DNA of 26,501 nucleotides from Guyanagaster necrorhizus. Taxonomy: Eukaryota; Basidiomycota; Agaricomycetes; Agaricales; Physalacriaceae. A program made the position numbers and the translations under genes. The DNA is taken from the NCBI RefSeq assembly GCF_019112545.1, contig NW_025064916.1, forward strand, positions 1 through 26,501, given 5' to 3'. Below the pieces are notes generated by a model that was given only the letters and a program-made list of their open reading frames with translations, ran no database searches and had not been told where the DNA came from. Numbering within the stretch: the stretch's first letter is position 1; the number at the start of each line of letters is the position of its first letter. This document shows, in pieces, positions 1 to 9,560 of the stretch.

Positions 1-155
1 GGGGTCTAGATATTACAATGTGAAATACGGATGTGAAATGATACTGGTGAAATGAAATTAGTAGGTAATGGGAAGCGGTCGGAGTCCGGTGGGTGGTGTG
101 ATTGGATTCGCGGTTGGTTGAGGTGACACGGAGGCCGGCGGCATGCGCGTAACAC
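1..155. other. CpG-normal flanking DNA (left of the transposon block)
   Basis: This stretch holds 11 CpG dinucleotides, the first at 28 and the last at 148, against a handful in the rest of the window. It contains GC-rich words such as CGGAGTCCGG and GCCGGCGGCATGCGCG. An open frame of 60 codons on the minus strand (6-188) crosses the boundary and shows no recognisable domain, so I do not call it a gene. The stretch is probably unmethylated host DNA, perhaps a promoter or intergenic region of a gene to the left. What it encodes cannot be told from 155 bases. Confidence 0.6.
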
Positions 156-1250
156 AAAGTTGGCTGAGAACAATGAGTTCAAGCACACTGATCTGAAGCT
201 TTTTTGCTAATACTGAAGCTCCCACATGCTTGAGACAATGAAAGACCTAGTGTACATCTAGTAAGTGCTCTCATACAAACTTCTAGATGTTGCTATTGTC
301 TGAATACCTCTTATAGTCATTGTCAAGGAGTTTATACTGAGTTTGCATGCCTAGAACACTGACATCATTCATAAAATTCAGTGCTATATTAGTTTTGTGT
401 TGTAAGACAAATGCAATATCATAGTGAATGATGTTAATAGAGCTTGTCCACCTCTGAGACAATGTAGTGAGATGCATGGAGCTAAGATAAGTGTCAATGG
501 TGATGACATCATGTAAAGAGATATCTAGAGCATGCTGATCATAGTCAGATAGCAAGTCAATACCTGTATAGATACTATGGCTGGCTATATGCTCATAATG
601 TTGGTCCAGGAGAGGAGATTGTCTAATAGTCTATATGGTATATCTGTTTATTTTATCTGGGTTGATGATGATCCTAATCTTTTTATCTTTTTTTAAAATG
701 CAGAACCACTGTGTCTGATATGATCTGTCAGAAGGTTTTCAGAGATATTAGTACACCTTTTCTTCTACTTATATAATAACTTGATTTTAGATGCTTAGAG
801 GCACAGAAATAGATCAGTATGCTTATAGTTTATGTTTGACAAGTAGGATGATGATTGGACTGACATAATCATCTTGTAGGTGACTATGTTCTTTGTTGGT
901 AAATGCAATGGCTTCTTGGTTGTGCATTAAGACATTGACTGTCAAATGACATTCTTTCAGCTATAGAAACTTGTTCATCAAAATTCTAAGCATATCTAGA
1001 CAATGCTGCATGAGGTGAAAAGACAGCTGAAAGTCAGTTGGAAAAGGAGATAGCAGTGATAAAGATATGAGAGGGTCTTCAGGGAATTATCTTTAGATTT
1101 TTGCATGTTCAAACAGAGTAGCAGATATGAGGTTGGCTTTCTTGTCCACACTCTTATACAGGAGATAATAGGCATCTGTATTAAATGTGAAGGTATCTGA
1201 AAGTACATGATTGATAAATACATAGGTTTCTGTGATTGCCAGGTCTGTGT
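156..1250 (-). pseudogene. E1 reverse transcriptase remnant, 3' truncated
   Basis: This is the N-terminal two thirds of a Gypsy reverse transcriptase, which copies element RNA into cDNA. In order on the minus strand I read an upstream linker with EDPLISLSLL (about 1050), DDYVSPIIIL (about 870), RSYQTQWFCILKKDKK (about 700), IYTGIDLLSDYDQHALD (about 570-520), LSQRWTSSINIIHYD (about 450) and FMNDVSVLG (about 375-345). FMND stands where the family has a paired Asp catalytic motif, so the first Asp has become Asn. The best open stretch is 283-555 (90 codons). Downstream, KKLQISVLELIVLSQLC continues the family pattern and then breaks near 155. Several stops lie in frame. Identification is firm at superfamily level; the exact upstream limit is uncertain. 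Confidence 0.8.
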
Positions 1251-1319
1251 TTGGTTCTTTGTTTAGGCAGATATTTGAGTTCTGCTGCTATTCCTTCACT
1301 ATGTCATCTAAGGTATTCA

Positions 1320-1860
1320 AGATGCTAAATATTCTTTCTGCTGGTCATGCCTGTTCCTCTGTCACTATTTTCTAGTGCTGAGGGTTCATAGCAGCTGGTT
1401 TCCAGATCTTAACAGTAACTCCAGTTTCTGTCTCCCACTTCTGCAGATAGACTGCTCTCTGCTATAGGCAATCCAAAAGGATATGATAGAGAGCCTTTAG
1501 GACTATGAAGATATGTGCAATGGTTGTCAAGCTATCAACTATAATCTCTAGCTTCTCAGCATATCTAGAGAGTTTGTCTCATGCATCTGCTGCTGTTTCT
1601 ATCACTATTTTCTTATGTTTATTAACATCTAGGCTGTATTCTTCTGCTAGGTCCTAGCAGATGACCATGATTTCAGAGCCCTCATTCAGCAGAGCAGGTT
1701 CTGGTTGTTTTCCAGCAATAGAGATATTTATAGTGCATAATGGCATAGCATATTCAAGTATAGGAGATGTAAAGATAGTCTGAGTGAGAGTGATCATTGT
1801 CTGAGTTAGTACATGACTTATCTTATTATGTCTTATAGCTTCTTTTGCCAAATATTTGCT
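1320..1860 (-). pseudogene. E1 aspartic protease remnant
   Basis: The protease would mature the Gag-Pol polyprotein. An open stretch at 1654-1851 reads ...LEYAMPLCTINISIAGKQ then PALLNEGSEIMVI. In this Gypsy lineage the active-site strand is LLDEGSE, so the catalytic Asp appears as Asn here, inactivating the enzyme even apart from the stops. Downstream in the same direction, residues such as YSLDVNKHKKIVIETA and AHIFIVLKALYHILLDC fit the flap and C-terminal strands of a retroviral-type protease, ending in WETETGVTVKIWKP near 1400. It sits between gag (above 2330) and RT (below 1250), as expected for gag-PR-RT order. Confidence rests on the motif pattern and position, not on an alignment. Confidence 0.68.
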
Positions 1861-2329
1861 GATAGTATATAGGTCTCATACTAGGAGTGTGACAGGTGTG
1901 TCCAGGATCTTCTGGTATACTCAGAGAACAGCTGTTAGATCATTCAATAGGGACTTGTTTCTGTATGCAGACTGGTATTCATTCAGTAAGAGAGCTTCTT
2001 CTTGTTTTTTCTGATCTGACTTTCTTCCAATAAATAGGGCTTCTTCATTCTTCTTTTGAGTCCAGATTGTTATTGCAGCTACTTCTGCACATTGTTCAGA
2101 ATCCTCTACATCAATGTTAGTGCATTTTATCTTAAAAAAACCCCATCAGATATCATTATTTTCCTTAGTGAGCATAGCAACAAGTGCAACATCAGGCTCA
2201 TTATTTACTTCTTCTATTAGAGCACTCAGGGCCTTTATCAATTGTCATGCAGTCTAAGAATCCTATGAGGCAGACTGAGTGGTAGTTAGAGAGGGCAGCA
2301 GCCCATCAAAGACTCTATCAACAGTGGCC

Positions 2330-3490
2330 TTCAAGCATGTATGCTGCTAGGCATGACAGATGAGGCTACCATCATAAAAACAAAACCTTTAGTTTATGAG
2401 GATAATATGGCTGATCTTGACATAGAGTGGAATCCAAGTGCAGTCAGCTATAAAGTGGTTGGGCTCACTATGGAAGAAACAGTCAGCAGATCATATGAGG
2501 AAAAAGGACATTTTCTGTGCCTGCAATATAGGATTCTTGAACTGATATATTGTTGCAAAAGTCAAATCAGTCTGGGAGAGTAACAATTGAATCAGGGGCT
2601 GCAGGACTGCCTAAAAAGCGTTTGCCTGAATGAGCAACAGTTTCTTGAGAGTGACTTAAAGATCATTAACAGTGACTCCAGCCACTTTCTTAGTGTGAGT
2701 ATCTGAAGAGTTTTTAATCAGAGCAAGACTATCACTATCTAAATCTGAACCCTTACTGTCAGAAGCAGTGGCTTTCTTCCCTTTTTGGTGGTGTGAACAG
2801 GTTGGAGAGCTGTCTGAGTCCAAGTCAGTATCATAGACAGCAAATCAGAGCATCTAATGGCCTGTCTCCATTACATTCTTGATAGAGGAAGATTTATCAT
2901 AATCTCAGCTGAAATCAATATGATAGATGTGGTTCTCAATATGCTCCCTAGTGTGATGATCAAAACCTTTTCAGAAGGTACACTGCTCTTCATTCTCAGC
3001 TATGACTCTCTTCTTATGCAAAGTTTTGACTATAAGTTTGAACTGGTAGCAGTAGTGCTTCAGATTCTTGATTTTAGACATTTTATAGTAGTGTCATTTC
3101 TTGGCAAGATCTTAAAACTCATATAGGGAGTGTTTGTGCTGTCAGGAGGTGTAGAATTCCTCTGTGAGATCAGCCTTGAATACACACCAGTCACATTTGG
3201 CTAACTTATCATCATAGCCATCAAATGTTTTTCATAAGCATTTAGCTTCTGAATCAGCATGGTATAAGATTGCATAGATGCATTCATTGTTCATGAGGGC
3301 ATGCAGCTTTGCAAGGTGATCAAATTCATCCAAAAAATCATCTAGCTCATCAAGGTCCAGCAATGAGAATCTGAGAGTCTCTTTGAAATGTGATGCTGAT
3401 ATTATGCTAATCCCAAAAGATGCACATATAGCAGGAGTAGAGGCAGCAGTGGCAGTGAGTGCAGTGGCAGTAATAGGTGTGATCATAGTA
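2330..3490 (-). pseudogene. E1 gag remnant with zinc knuckle
   Basis: Gag is the capsid and nucleocapsid protein that packages element RNA. The N-terminal part is open at 3232-3486: an Ala/Thr-rich head, then LDELDDFLDEFDHLAKLH and CIYAILYHADSEAK, the helical start of a Gypsy capsid. It continues with GYDDKLAKCDWC (about 3215-3170), later an acidic Ser/Asp stretch (about 2840-2750), and a zinc knuckle at 2440-2481 reading CFFHSEPNHFIADC. The spacing C-x2-[H]-x4-H-x4-C keeps three ligands and replaces the second Cys with His. Stops interrupt every frame between these blocks. The start at about 3486 is the first Met before the conserved head; an earlier start in the leader is possible. Confidence 0.68.
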
Positions 3491-4070
3491 GAGGCAGTAG
3501 GAGTAGCAGGTGGTATTACCAGTGGCAGTAGTACTGAGAAAAGAGCAGATGAGTCAGCAAAATAAAAGTGCTATAGTCTGGTTGGAAGAGCATAGAGTGC
3601 TCACCACTTTAGTGATTGCTGACTATACTTGTATGCAAGTGATGTGTAAGAGACATTCTAAGTCATCTATTAGGATAGCAAGGTTTGTATCTTAAGCACA
3701 ATGACAGGTAGCAAAAGGACTGAGTGTTGACAATATGGTGGATGTGCCAAGAGTCTGTAAGTGAATGGCTGTTCAAATTACAGTAGGCTCCAGATATAGA
3801 TACTCAGTAGCCATTGACAGTAGAATAGAGAGTCATATTCAGAAAAAGAGAGATGGAAAGATAGATTGTAGTCTATATACAGTAGATACTTATATACTAG
3901 TATTTTAATGGGTGGCATATGTGAGTAAGATAAATGATAAAGGTAATAATGATAATGACAATCTAAAAGAAATAATTAATAAAGACAATATAATAGACTT
4001 TGTTAAGACTTCTTATGAAAAACAATGAGTGTATGCAGTAGCATAAAATCCTCTACATATATATAATTAT
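3491..4070 (-). other. E1 leader between LTR and gag
   Basis: This AT-rich stretch lies between the putative 5' LTR and the start of gag on the minus strand. I see no coding signal beyond short chance frames, and no primer binding site that I can recognise next to the LTR end at 4071. It would be the 5' untranslated leader of E1. Confidence 0.4.
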
Positions 4071-4323
4071 TGTAGATACTCAGTTTAAACATCAACTTGA
4101 ATAGTCATCTACTCTTCATGCTCACTTAGTCTTATTTCTTATTCCAATAGATTCTGCTCTAAAGAACACCTTTTATCTCACCTTTCTGATAGACTCTATT
4201 CTGTCAATCTAATCCTTAGGCTTTGACTTAAGAGTAATATTGCTAATAGCTTTATTGATGCATATACACTCTGCTGAATTTTACACATGCACTCAAATCT
4301 AATTAATTGGCATGTTTCTAACA
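4071..4323 (-). repeat. LTR of E1 (minus orientation, 253 bp)
   Basis: On the minus strand the repeat begins TGTTAGAAACATGCC at 4323 and ends GAGTATCTACA at 4071, giving the TG...CA termini of an LTR. Its whole length matches, with substitutions, the plus-strand repeat at 4451-4709. Shared words include GAGTGCA(T/C)ATG, AAAGCTATT/GAAGCTATT, GACAGAATAGAGTC and TCAA(G/C)TTGAT. It lies about 580 bp upstream of E1 gag and in the same orientation, so I read it as the E1 5' LTR. Confidence 0.7.
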
Positions 4324-4450
4324 ATTTTGTATCTTTTACTCATGTATAAAAGAGCAGAAGAGAGTGAATCATCAGATGACCTATTCCTGTGATTAGACCT
4401 TTTAGCTCATTGTGATTTGTTTTTAGATCAAAGGCTTTGTGTCTAACCTG
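4324..4450. other. Spacer between two inverted LTR copies
   Basis: These 127 bp separate the head-to-head LTR copies. No open frame or motif is recognised. Confidence 0.5.
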
Positions 4451-4709
4451 TTAGAAATGTGCTAATTGATTGTGTTTGAGTGCACATGCAGAGACCAGCA
4501 GAGTATGTGAGCATCAATGAAGCTATTGGCAATGTTACTCTTGAGTTAGAGCCTAAGAATTTGGATTGACAGAATAGAGTCCTTTAGACAGGTAAAGAGA
4601 GATGTCCTTCAGAGTGGAATCTGATAGACAAGAGAGAGTGAGAGAGGAACTAAAGTGCACAAATGTAGATGGCTATCTAAGTTGATATTCAAACTGAGTA
4701 ATTATAACA
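4451..4709 (+). repeat. Second LTR copy, inverted relative to E1 LTR (259 bp)
   Basis: It begins TGTTAGAAATGTGC at 4451 and ends AATTATAACA at 4709, with TG...CA termini. It is the reverse complement homolog of 4071-4323 and lies 127 bp from it. No retroelement protein in plus orientation follows, so it is either a solo LTR or one arm of a foldback structure. The flanking 5-mers, TAACC before and ATTGT after, do not form a target duplication. Confidence 0.7.
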
Positions 4710-4880
4710 ATTGTACATAGTTTATATACTAGTCTCTCAAAAACTCCTAAGCTTTTAATGTGAAAGCCAACCTCTAACAGCCTTCAAGAGGCTAAAAAAT
4801 TGTTTTATTTAAAATAGAAGATTATAGAGGATAAGTATATGAAGGCTGTAAAACTCTATTTGAAGTAGAAAAGAGAGCAA

Positions 4881-4896
4881 GAGAGAGAGAGAGAGA
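4881..4896. repeat. (GA)8 simple repeat
   Basis: Eight uninterrupted GA units lie within the Lys/Arg/Glu-rich part of the decayed gene. It encodes alternating Arg-Glu in one frame. Confidence 0.9.
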
Positions 4897-5500
4897 AAAA
4901 GATTAAGACAGACTATATGGTCTGAAAGGCAAGGAAAAAGGAGCAGCAAAAGAAGTTGAAAAAGAAGAGAGAGAAGATCCAACTAGCAGTGAAGAAATAA
5001 GCACAAAAGATAGAGGAGACAACAAAAAAGGTAGCTCATCAGGAAGCTATAGAGAGATCATAGAGGCCACAGCAAGAGCAGCAGCTGCATTAGATATGCT
5101 ATAAGAGGAGTTGATGTCTAAGAATGGGTTGCAGATGACTTTTATGGAGACTGTCAAATTTAAGCAGTACCAGATTCTGGCAGCTTGTTTCAGTCTCAGA
5201 CTTAGTCTTTGTTTTAAGAAAGTGACCAATTGCATGCCATCAGGATTCAAGAATAGATTGGACAAAGGAGTTAAAAGGATAATAAGTTTAAGAAGTTCAA
5301 GAGAATCTTGAAAAAAAGAAAAATAGTGTGTGAGAGCAAAAAGAAGGTGACAGATCTGACAGAAAGGGGCAGAAAGCAGAAGCTCAAGTCTAGGAGCATA
5401 ATAGATGATAGTGAGATAGAGATAGTGGCAAGTCTCAAAAAGAGAAAGAAGTTGAAGCTCATAGAGTCAGTGGAAGATAAAAAGAAGTTGAGCAGCAAAA

Positions 5501-5548
5501 GTGAGTGCCTTGTTACTTCTGATTGGTTCTGACTGAGTTTTGTTTCAG
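5501..5548 (+). other. Relic spliceosomal intron (48 bp)
   Basis: The donor is GTGAGT at 5501, a branch-like CTGAC lies at 5530-5534, and the acceptor TTTCAG ends at 5548. Removing it joins the basic first exon to the Cys cluster in one frame (codon split A|GA). The length and branch-to-acceptor distance suit basidiomycete introns. Its survival shows that the pseudogene was once a genuine host-type gene and was not retrocopied. Confidence 0.6.
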
Positions 5549-6239
5549 GAAGCTGTATACACTGTCAGCAAGATGATGCACAATATTATGTATGCCTGGC
5601 AACTAAAAGTGCCAGTTGTAATCAGACTTATGCTCATTGCAAGATTTAAAAAAACTGCTTATTTATTCAACAAGAGTGTCACTGCAAGTAAGGTGATCAG
5701 CAGTGTGGAGGTCTCTATCAGCCTCCAAGAACTTTCAAAATTAATATGCAAGTTGATGTGTCATGTGAACAAGTTGGCAGAAGAGCTAGCAGATGTCTAT
5801 AGCACTGTGGCAGGTCTTTAAGACAATTATAGGTCAGATAATATATCATCTCCCTTAGAGTTGTTTTTAGAGTCTGAGCTGATGGCATAAAGAGAGGCTT
5901 GGCTGATCTTCAAGAATGAGAAGGATCAGAAGATGGAAGATCTGCAGATAGCAGTATTAAAAAGGCTGGATGAGAATGTAGAGGAGTTGAAAAAACAAGA
6001 GAAGGGTTCTGGTTCTGAGACAGTGATAACTAAGGATATAGCAGGTTTATCAAATGCCACTTCTCTCTGATTGTTGTATTTTTCAGTAAAAATATATATA
6101 TATAATAGCTGATCACTGACAGCAAAAACAATTGTAATATTTTAACTTGAAAATTATGAAAAAGTGAATAGAGCTGAGATTGATATTGAAATAGTGGAGT
6201 CATAGTGGTTGAAATCAGAACAGATGAGACAGACACTGG

Positions 6240-6690
6240 TGGCATCCAAAGTAGTGTGGTATTAGAAGAGAAATATTAGAGAAACAATCTTAGATAAGAG
6301 CCTTAGCTTATCTGAATATCAATAGTGAAAATCTTCAATGAATTTATCAGCAGAGAATTCAGAGACTAGTAACCAAGCAAATTCTTCATTGGTATCTTCA
6401 TATCCTAGCCATTGTATCTTATAGAGGAGTGGGCACTAGAACCAGTGGTCAAGCTTGGAGTCTAAAATCTGAGTAATTTTATATTGCTCTTTATTATCAA
6501 CTTTTATCAGAGGTGGTGGAGACTGAATACAGTTAGGAATGGTATTTTTCTCTACTGATTCCAGTTGGAAGATATAGAAAATGAGGTTCATGGTATGAAG
6601 ATCCAGCAGGAGTTTGAAAGTGAAGAAATAGAAACTGGATTGAGCAATGATTTTGAACAGGTTAAGAAACTTCTCAGAGAATTTAGCAGT
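6240..6690 (-). pseudogene. E2 integrase C-terminus with chromodomain
   Basis: Frame 6436-6726 reads AKFSEKFLNLFKIIAQS, the GPY/F-like barrel that follows integrase cores, then LDLHTMNLIFYIFQLE and a proline run QSPPPLIKVDNKEQYKI. After one stop it continues with LLYKIQWLGYEDTNEEFAWL and ADKFIEDFH (6300-6430), a chromodomain with its aromatic residues. In chromoviruses this domain targets integration to heterochromatin marks. The part upstream of AKFSEKF, in the same open frame, is RNase H-side sequence, so the core is deleted at about 6690. The end near 6240 is estimated. Confidence 0.75.
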
Positions 6691-8170
6691 AGGTTGAATG
6701 ACTCTTTGGAGTAGATGTCTCATCATCTAGTGAGCACATCTGATTTTCTACCTAGTTTTCCTAGCTGAAACCAGATAATCAGATGAACTAAGAGAGAAAT
6801 TTAAACCACTAGACTTATTGGCAGATAAGAATCTTAATAGTGGAAAAATATTTGAGATTCTTGTGATCTATGATAATATTAATAGAGTCTATGGAGCCCT
6901 TAAAGTAATGCTGCTAATGTTTAAAGGCTTCAAAAATGGCCAGAGGTTCTTTATCATAAATATTATAGTTGAGTTTAATATTATAGAGGCTCTGAAAGAG
7001 AAAGACAATGAGATGGATTTTGCCATTCTTAAGATAAATAGATAGAATAGCAGCAATTGCATAATCAGAGGCATCAGTCTCCACAACTATCTGCTGATTG
7101 AAAACCCAATGGATTAGGATAGAGACATATATAAATGTCTGTTTCAATTTGTTGAAAGCAGGCAGTCATGTATTTGTCATTGAAATTCTATAGAGTTCTT
7201 CTGTGAGTGAGCTGTGTAAGAAGAATAACATTGTCACTATATTTGCATATAAAATATTAGTAGAAGTTGGCAAAGCTAAGAAAGGATTGGATGTCCTTGA
7301 CTTTTTATGGCACCAGCCAGTCAACAATGGCTTTGACTTTTTCTTCAGATATGTGGAGTTCTTCATATGACAGAATATAGCCTAGGTATTCTATAGAGTC
7401 TCAGTTGAATTCACATTTGAAGCCTTTATAATAGAGTCTATTGGCTCTGAATCTGCACAGAACCTCTCAAACATTGTTCTGATGGTCCTTTAGATTGTTG
7501 GAATAAATGAGAATATTATCAAAGTAGACCACTACTGATACATCAAGCATGTCAGAAAATATGTTGTTCATAAAGCATTGGAATGCTGCTAAAGTATTTG
7601 TGAGGCCAAAGAGCATAATATACTATTTAAAGGAGCTATAGTGGGTCTAAAAGGCTATTTTCCATTTATCATCTTTAGCTATGTGAACAAGATAGTAAGC
7701 ATGTTAAAGATCAAGCTTAGTGTAGATGCATACAGAGTGAGTGGAGTCAAGAAGCTTAGAGATAAGGAAAAGAGGGTAGCAATCCTTCTTAGAGATTTTG
7801 TTTAGGCTATAGTAGTCAATGCAAAGTTGGAGTTCACCAGTCTTTTTTTTGACAAAGAGGACTGGAGCTCTATGTAGAGAGCAAGACAGAGTGATGAATC
7901 CATTGTGCAGATTGTCATCAATAAATTCCTATAATCTTGAGTTTAGATTCTAAGAGAGAATAAATGGGTCCAAGCAATAGAGATATGCTCTCTCCAAGAT
8001 TGATCTTAAGATCATATAACCTATATTCAGATAGGTTTTCAAAAAGAATATTGCTGAAAATGTCAGCAAAATTGTGGTACTCTACTGGTATTGATGAAAG
8101 ATTCATCAGTTCTACAGATGTGGCTTTGGCTTCAAAATTAGGCAGAAAAAACTGCAGTGTAAACTGCTGA
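6690..8170 (-). pseudogene. E2 reverse transcriptase and RNase H remnant
   Basis: The start of RT is open at 7918-8106 and reads PVEYHNFADIFSNILFEN then YRLYDLKINLGE. Further along come FVKK-type strand residues (about 7850), the palm, and YFDN at 7515-7526, where the catalytic YxDD has lost its second Asp to Asn. RNase H is open at 6914-7147: VVETDASDYAIAAILSIY and NYNIYDKEPLAIFEAFKH keep the first Asp and the conserved YDKE. It continues as DHKNLKYFSTIKIL (about 6850) and ENQMCSLDDE (about 6740). Several stops, many at positions where the family has Arg, Gln or Trp, break the frames. The domain order is normal for Gypsy pol. Confidence 0.82.
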
Positions 8171-8189
8171 GTATCTTTCTCTATACTGG

Positions 8190-8960
8190 TCTAGACAAAT
8201 GCAGCAGCAGATATGATGGAAATCTTTGGATGTGCTTTCATAGTAAAAGACTTTGAGAGAAGATAGAAATAAATAGGTTTATATGAGAATAAAGTCTGCC
8301 AGCAATCCAGAGGAGATTTAGAATAGAATAAAGCTTCAGAGAGTAGACTAATAGAGTTCAGTGGATATGAAAGTCCTAAAATTGAGCTGAAAGGCTCAGA
8401 CATGAATGGACTATTGTCCTGCAGGCACAAAAGTTCTGGAAGTGAGTTTGAAGGCTTGAAAAGAATTGGACTGATAAAGTCTAATAGACATAGAAGTCCA
8501 GAAGTGTAGTAAAGGCTGCAGGATTAGTCAGAGTAGAATCCTAGTAGCTTGAATAGAAAGTGATACTGTTCTTAGCCCAGTCAATCAGTGAATTATAGTG
8601 GGAGAGCCAGTTGTATTTCAGGATAAGATTGCAAGAAGAATCCAGACAAGTGATATAGAAGTCAATAAGAAAAGTGTCTCTGAAGGGGAAACAGATAGGA
8701 ATGATTGTGATTTGAGATATATGACTTCTGATAGAGCCATCAAATAATCAGAGTTGCACATTAGAAATAGTTTTAATAAAAATATTATTAGCAGCTATAT
8801 ATTTAGTGTCAACAAAGCAGTGGCTAGAACCAGAATCAATAAGAGCAAGAAAATACAGAATGGTTGAAACCAGAGGCCTATCAGGCTCTATACTAGGCAG
8901 TAATTCTGCTGAAAGTGGAAGATAGAAGGATTGGTTGAAAAGAGATATTGCATTGAGAAT
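8190..8960 (-). pseudogene. E2 aspartic protease and linker to RT
   Basis: The protease active site is intact at about 8826-8840: LALIDSGSSHCFVDTKYI. It is followed by [40 protein letters not shown] and INWxK-like residues (about 8790-8590), the usual strands of a Gypsy retropepsin. A linker (open at 8191-8430, ending ISIISAAAFV) leads to the RT. Gag zinc-knuckle sequence lies immediately upstream. Compared with the RT, this block has few stops. Confidence 0.75.
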
Positions 8961-8999
8961 GATAACCTCTAGAGTGTGAATAGAGTCAATGCAACTCTG

Positions 9000-9560
9000 A
9001 ACTTACATAAAGAGAACAGAATTGCTTTCTTGTTTTCTGACTCTATTAAAGCCAGTTTCTCAAGAGTAGTATCTACTTCAGCTGCATGACTCTTGGCAGA
9101 AGCTTCTGCCTTCCACTTGTTGCAATCTTTGGTCATGTACTTGGCTCTACATAATATGCAGAGATTGTTCTAGCAGTAGCAGTCTTTTTCTTTCTGTATA
9201 AGATGGCTGTCTTTGTTTAGCTTATCAGCATAGAGCTTAGGAGTGGTGAGTTTTAGAAAGAGCTAGATTCTGAGGAAGCAGAGTTGGATCTCTTAGATTT
9301 AAGATTGAAGGATGGATTGGAGGCTTTATTGTCCTAGTTTCATGGGCAATTTCAGTCTTTCAGGTCCAATATTGAGCATCAAGTTTTTGAATAAGAAAGC
9401 ATATATTTAAATAGAGATTGTTAGACTTTCTATAATGAGCCATATCATTCTTGATATGAGTACAGAGACCACAGTAGAATGTTATAATTATGGAAAGCAG
9501 ACAATAGTCATCTGTAGGGCATAGAGTTCTTCAGACAGTATATAAGACAGTAATACATAC
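9000..9560 (-). pseudogene. E2 gag C-terminal part with degraded zinc knuckle
   Basis: The words IQKLDAQYWT and KTEIAHETRT (about 9400-9330) match the end of the capsid helical region in this Gypsy lineage. A Ser/Asn/Pro-rich linker follows, then CILCRAKYMTKDCNKW at about 9155-9110. This is a zinc knuckle that has lost its His and one residue of spacing. The remainder, AEASAKSHAAEV and TTLEKLALIES, leads to the protease. Upstream of about 9560 the minus strand still has suggestive pieces (YDENDEISYKDLVERDK near 9700), but I cannot assign them. Confidence 0.6.

Larger units (their letters stand above)
156..4323 (-). mobile_element. Truncated Ty3/Gypsy LTR retrotransposon E1
   Basis: Reading on the minus strand from 4323, the order is 5' LTR (4323-4071), leader, gag with a zinc knuckle, aspartic protease, and reverse transcriptase. 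It stops at the CpG-rich edge near 150, before RNase H and integrase. The motif order is that of Ty3/Gypsy elements, and the RT words (CILKKD, LSDYDQHALD, LSQRWTSSINI) match a lineage common in Agaricomycetes. All reading frames carry stops. The 3' LTR is not in the window, so the element was truncated or continues past the left edge. Assigning LTR 4071-4323 to this element is inferred from orientation and distance to gag. Confidence 0.75.
4780..6070 (+). pseudogene. Decayed Lys-rich, Cys-cluster, coiled-coil gene
   Basis: I do not recognise a named gene. The plus strand encodes a Lys/Glu/Arg-rich first part (KRAREREREK near 4870; KKRKIVCESKKKVTDL at 5308; DDSEIEIVASLKKRKK near 5415). An intron at 5501-5548 interrupts it. 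The second exon reads SCIHCQQDDAQYYVC, then ASCNQTYAHCK (5551-5646), and after a one-base shift at the A-run near 5650, KKTAYLFNKS. A heptad-like coiled coil follows (ISLQELSKLICKLMCHVNKL and LEELADV-type repeats, about 5720-5800). A second one, DLQIAVLKRLDENVEELKKQ, ends at a stop at 6068-6070. From about 5650 to the end the frame has only two internal stops. Basic region, Cys cluster and coiled coil in that order resemble uncharacterised Agaricomycete proteins. A DNA- or protein-binding role is only a guess. Start is not defined. Confidence 0.55.
6240..9560 (-). mobile_element. Ty3/Gypsy chromovirus-type element E2, internally deleted
   Basis: On the minus strand the order is gag C-terminus with zinc knuckle, protease, reverse transcriptase, RNase H, then directly the C-terminal tail of integrase with a chromodomain. 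The integrase HHCC and catalytic core are missing. The RT and RNase H words belong to a very common basidiomycete Gypsy lineage. No LTR could be identified on either side, so element limits are only those of recognisable protein. The plus-strand pseudogene ending at 6070 lies just beyond its 3' side. Confidence 0.75.

Noticed and set aside
6..188. Minus-strand open frame of 60 codons at the left edge
   Set aside because: It crosses the CpG boundary and joins E1 remnant to unrelated DNA. No conserved residues.
2341..2583. Plus-strand open frame of 80 codons
   Set aside because: It overlaps the E1 gag zinc knuckle, which reads convincingly on the minus strand. It is a shadow of that gene.
3383..3695. 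Two overlapping Ala/Val-rich plus-strand frames
   Set aside because: They are antisense to the Ala/Thr-rich head of E1 gag. The composition is explained by that repeat-like codon pattern.
4446..4714. Target-site duplication for the inverted LTR copy
   Set aside because: The flanking 5-mers are TAACC and ATTGT, which do not match even allowing C-to-T changes.
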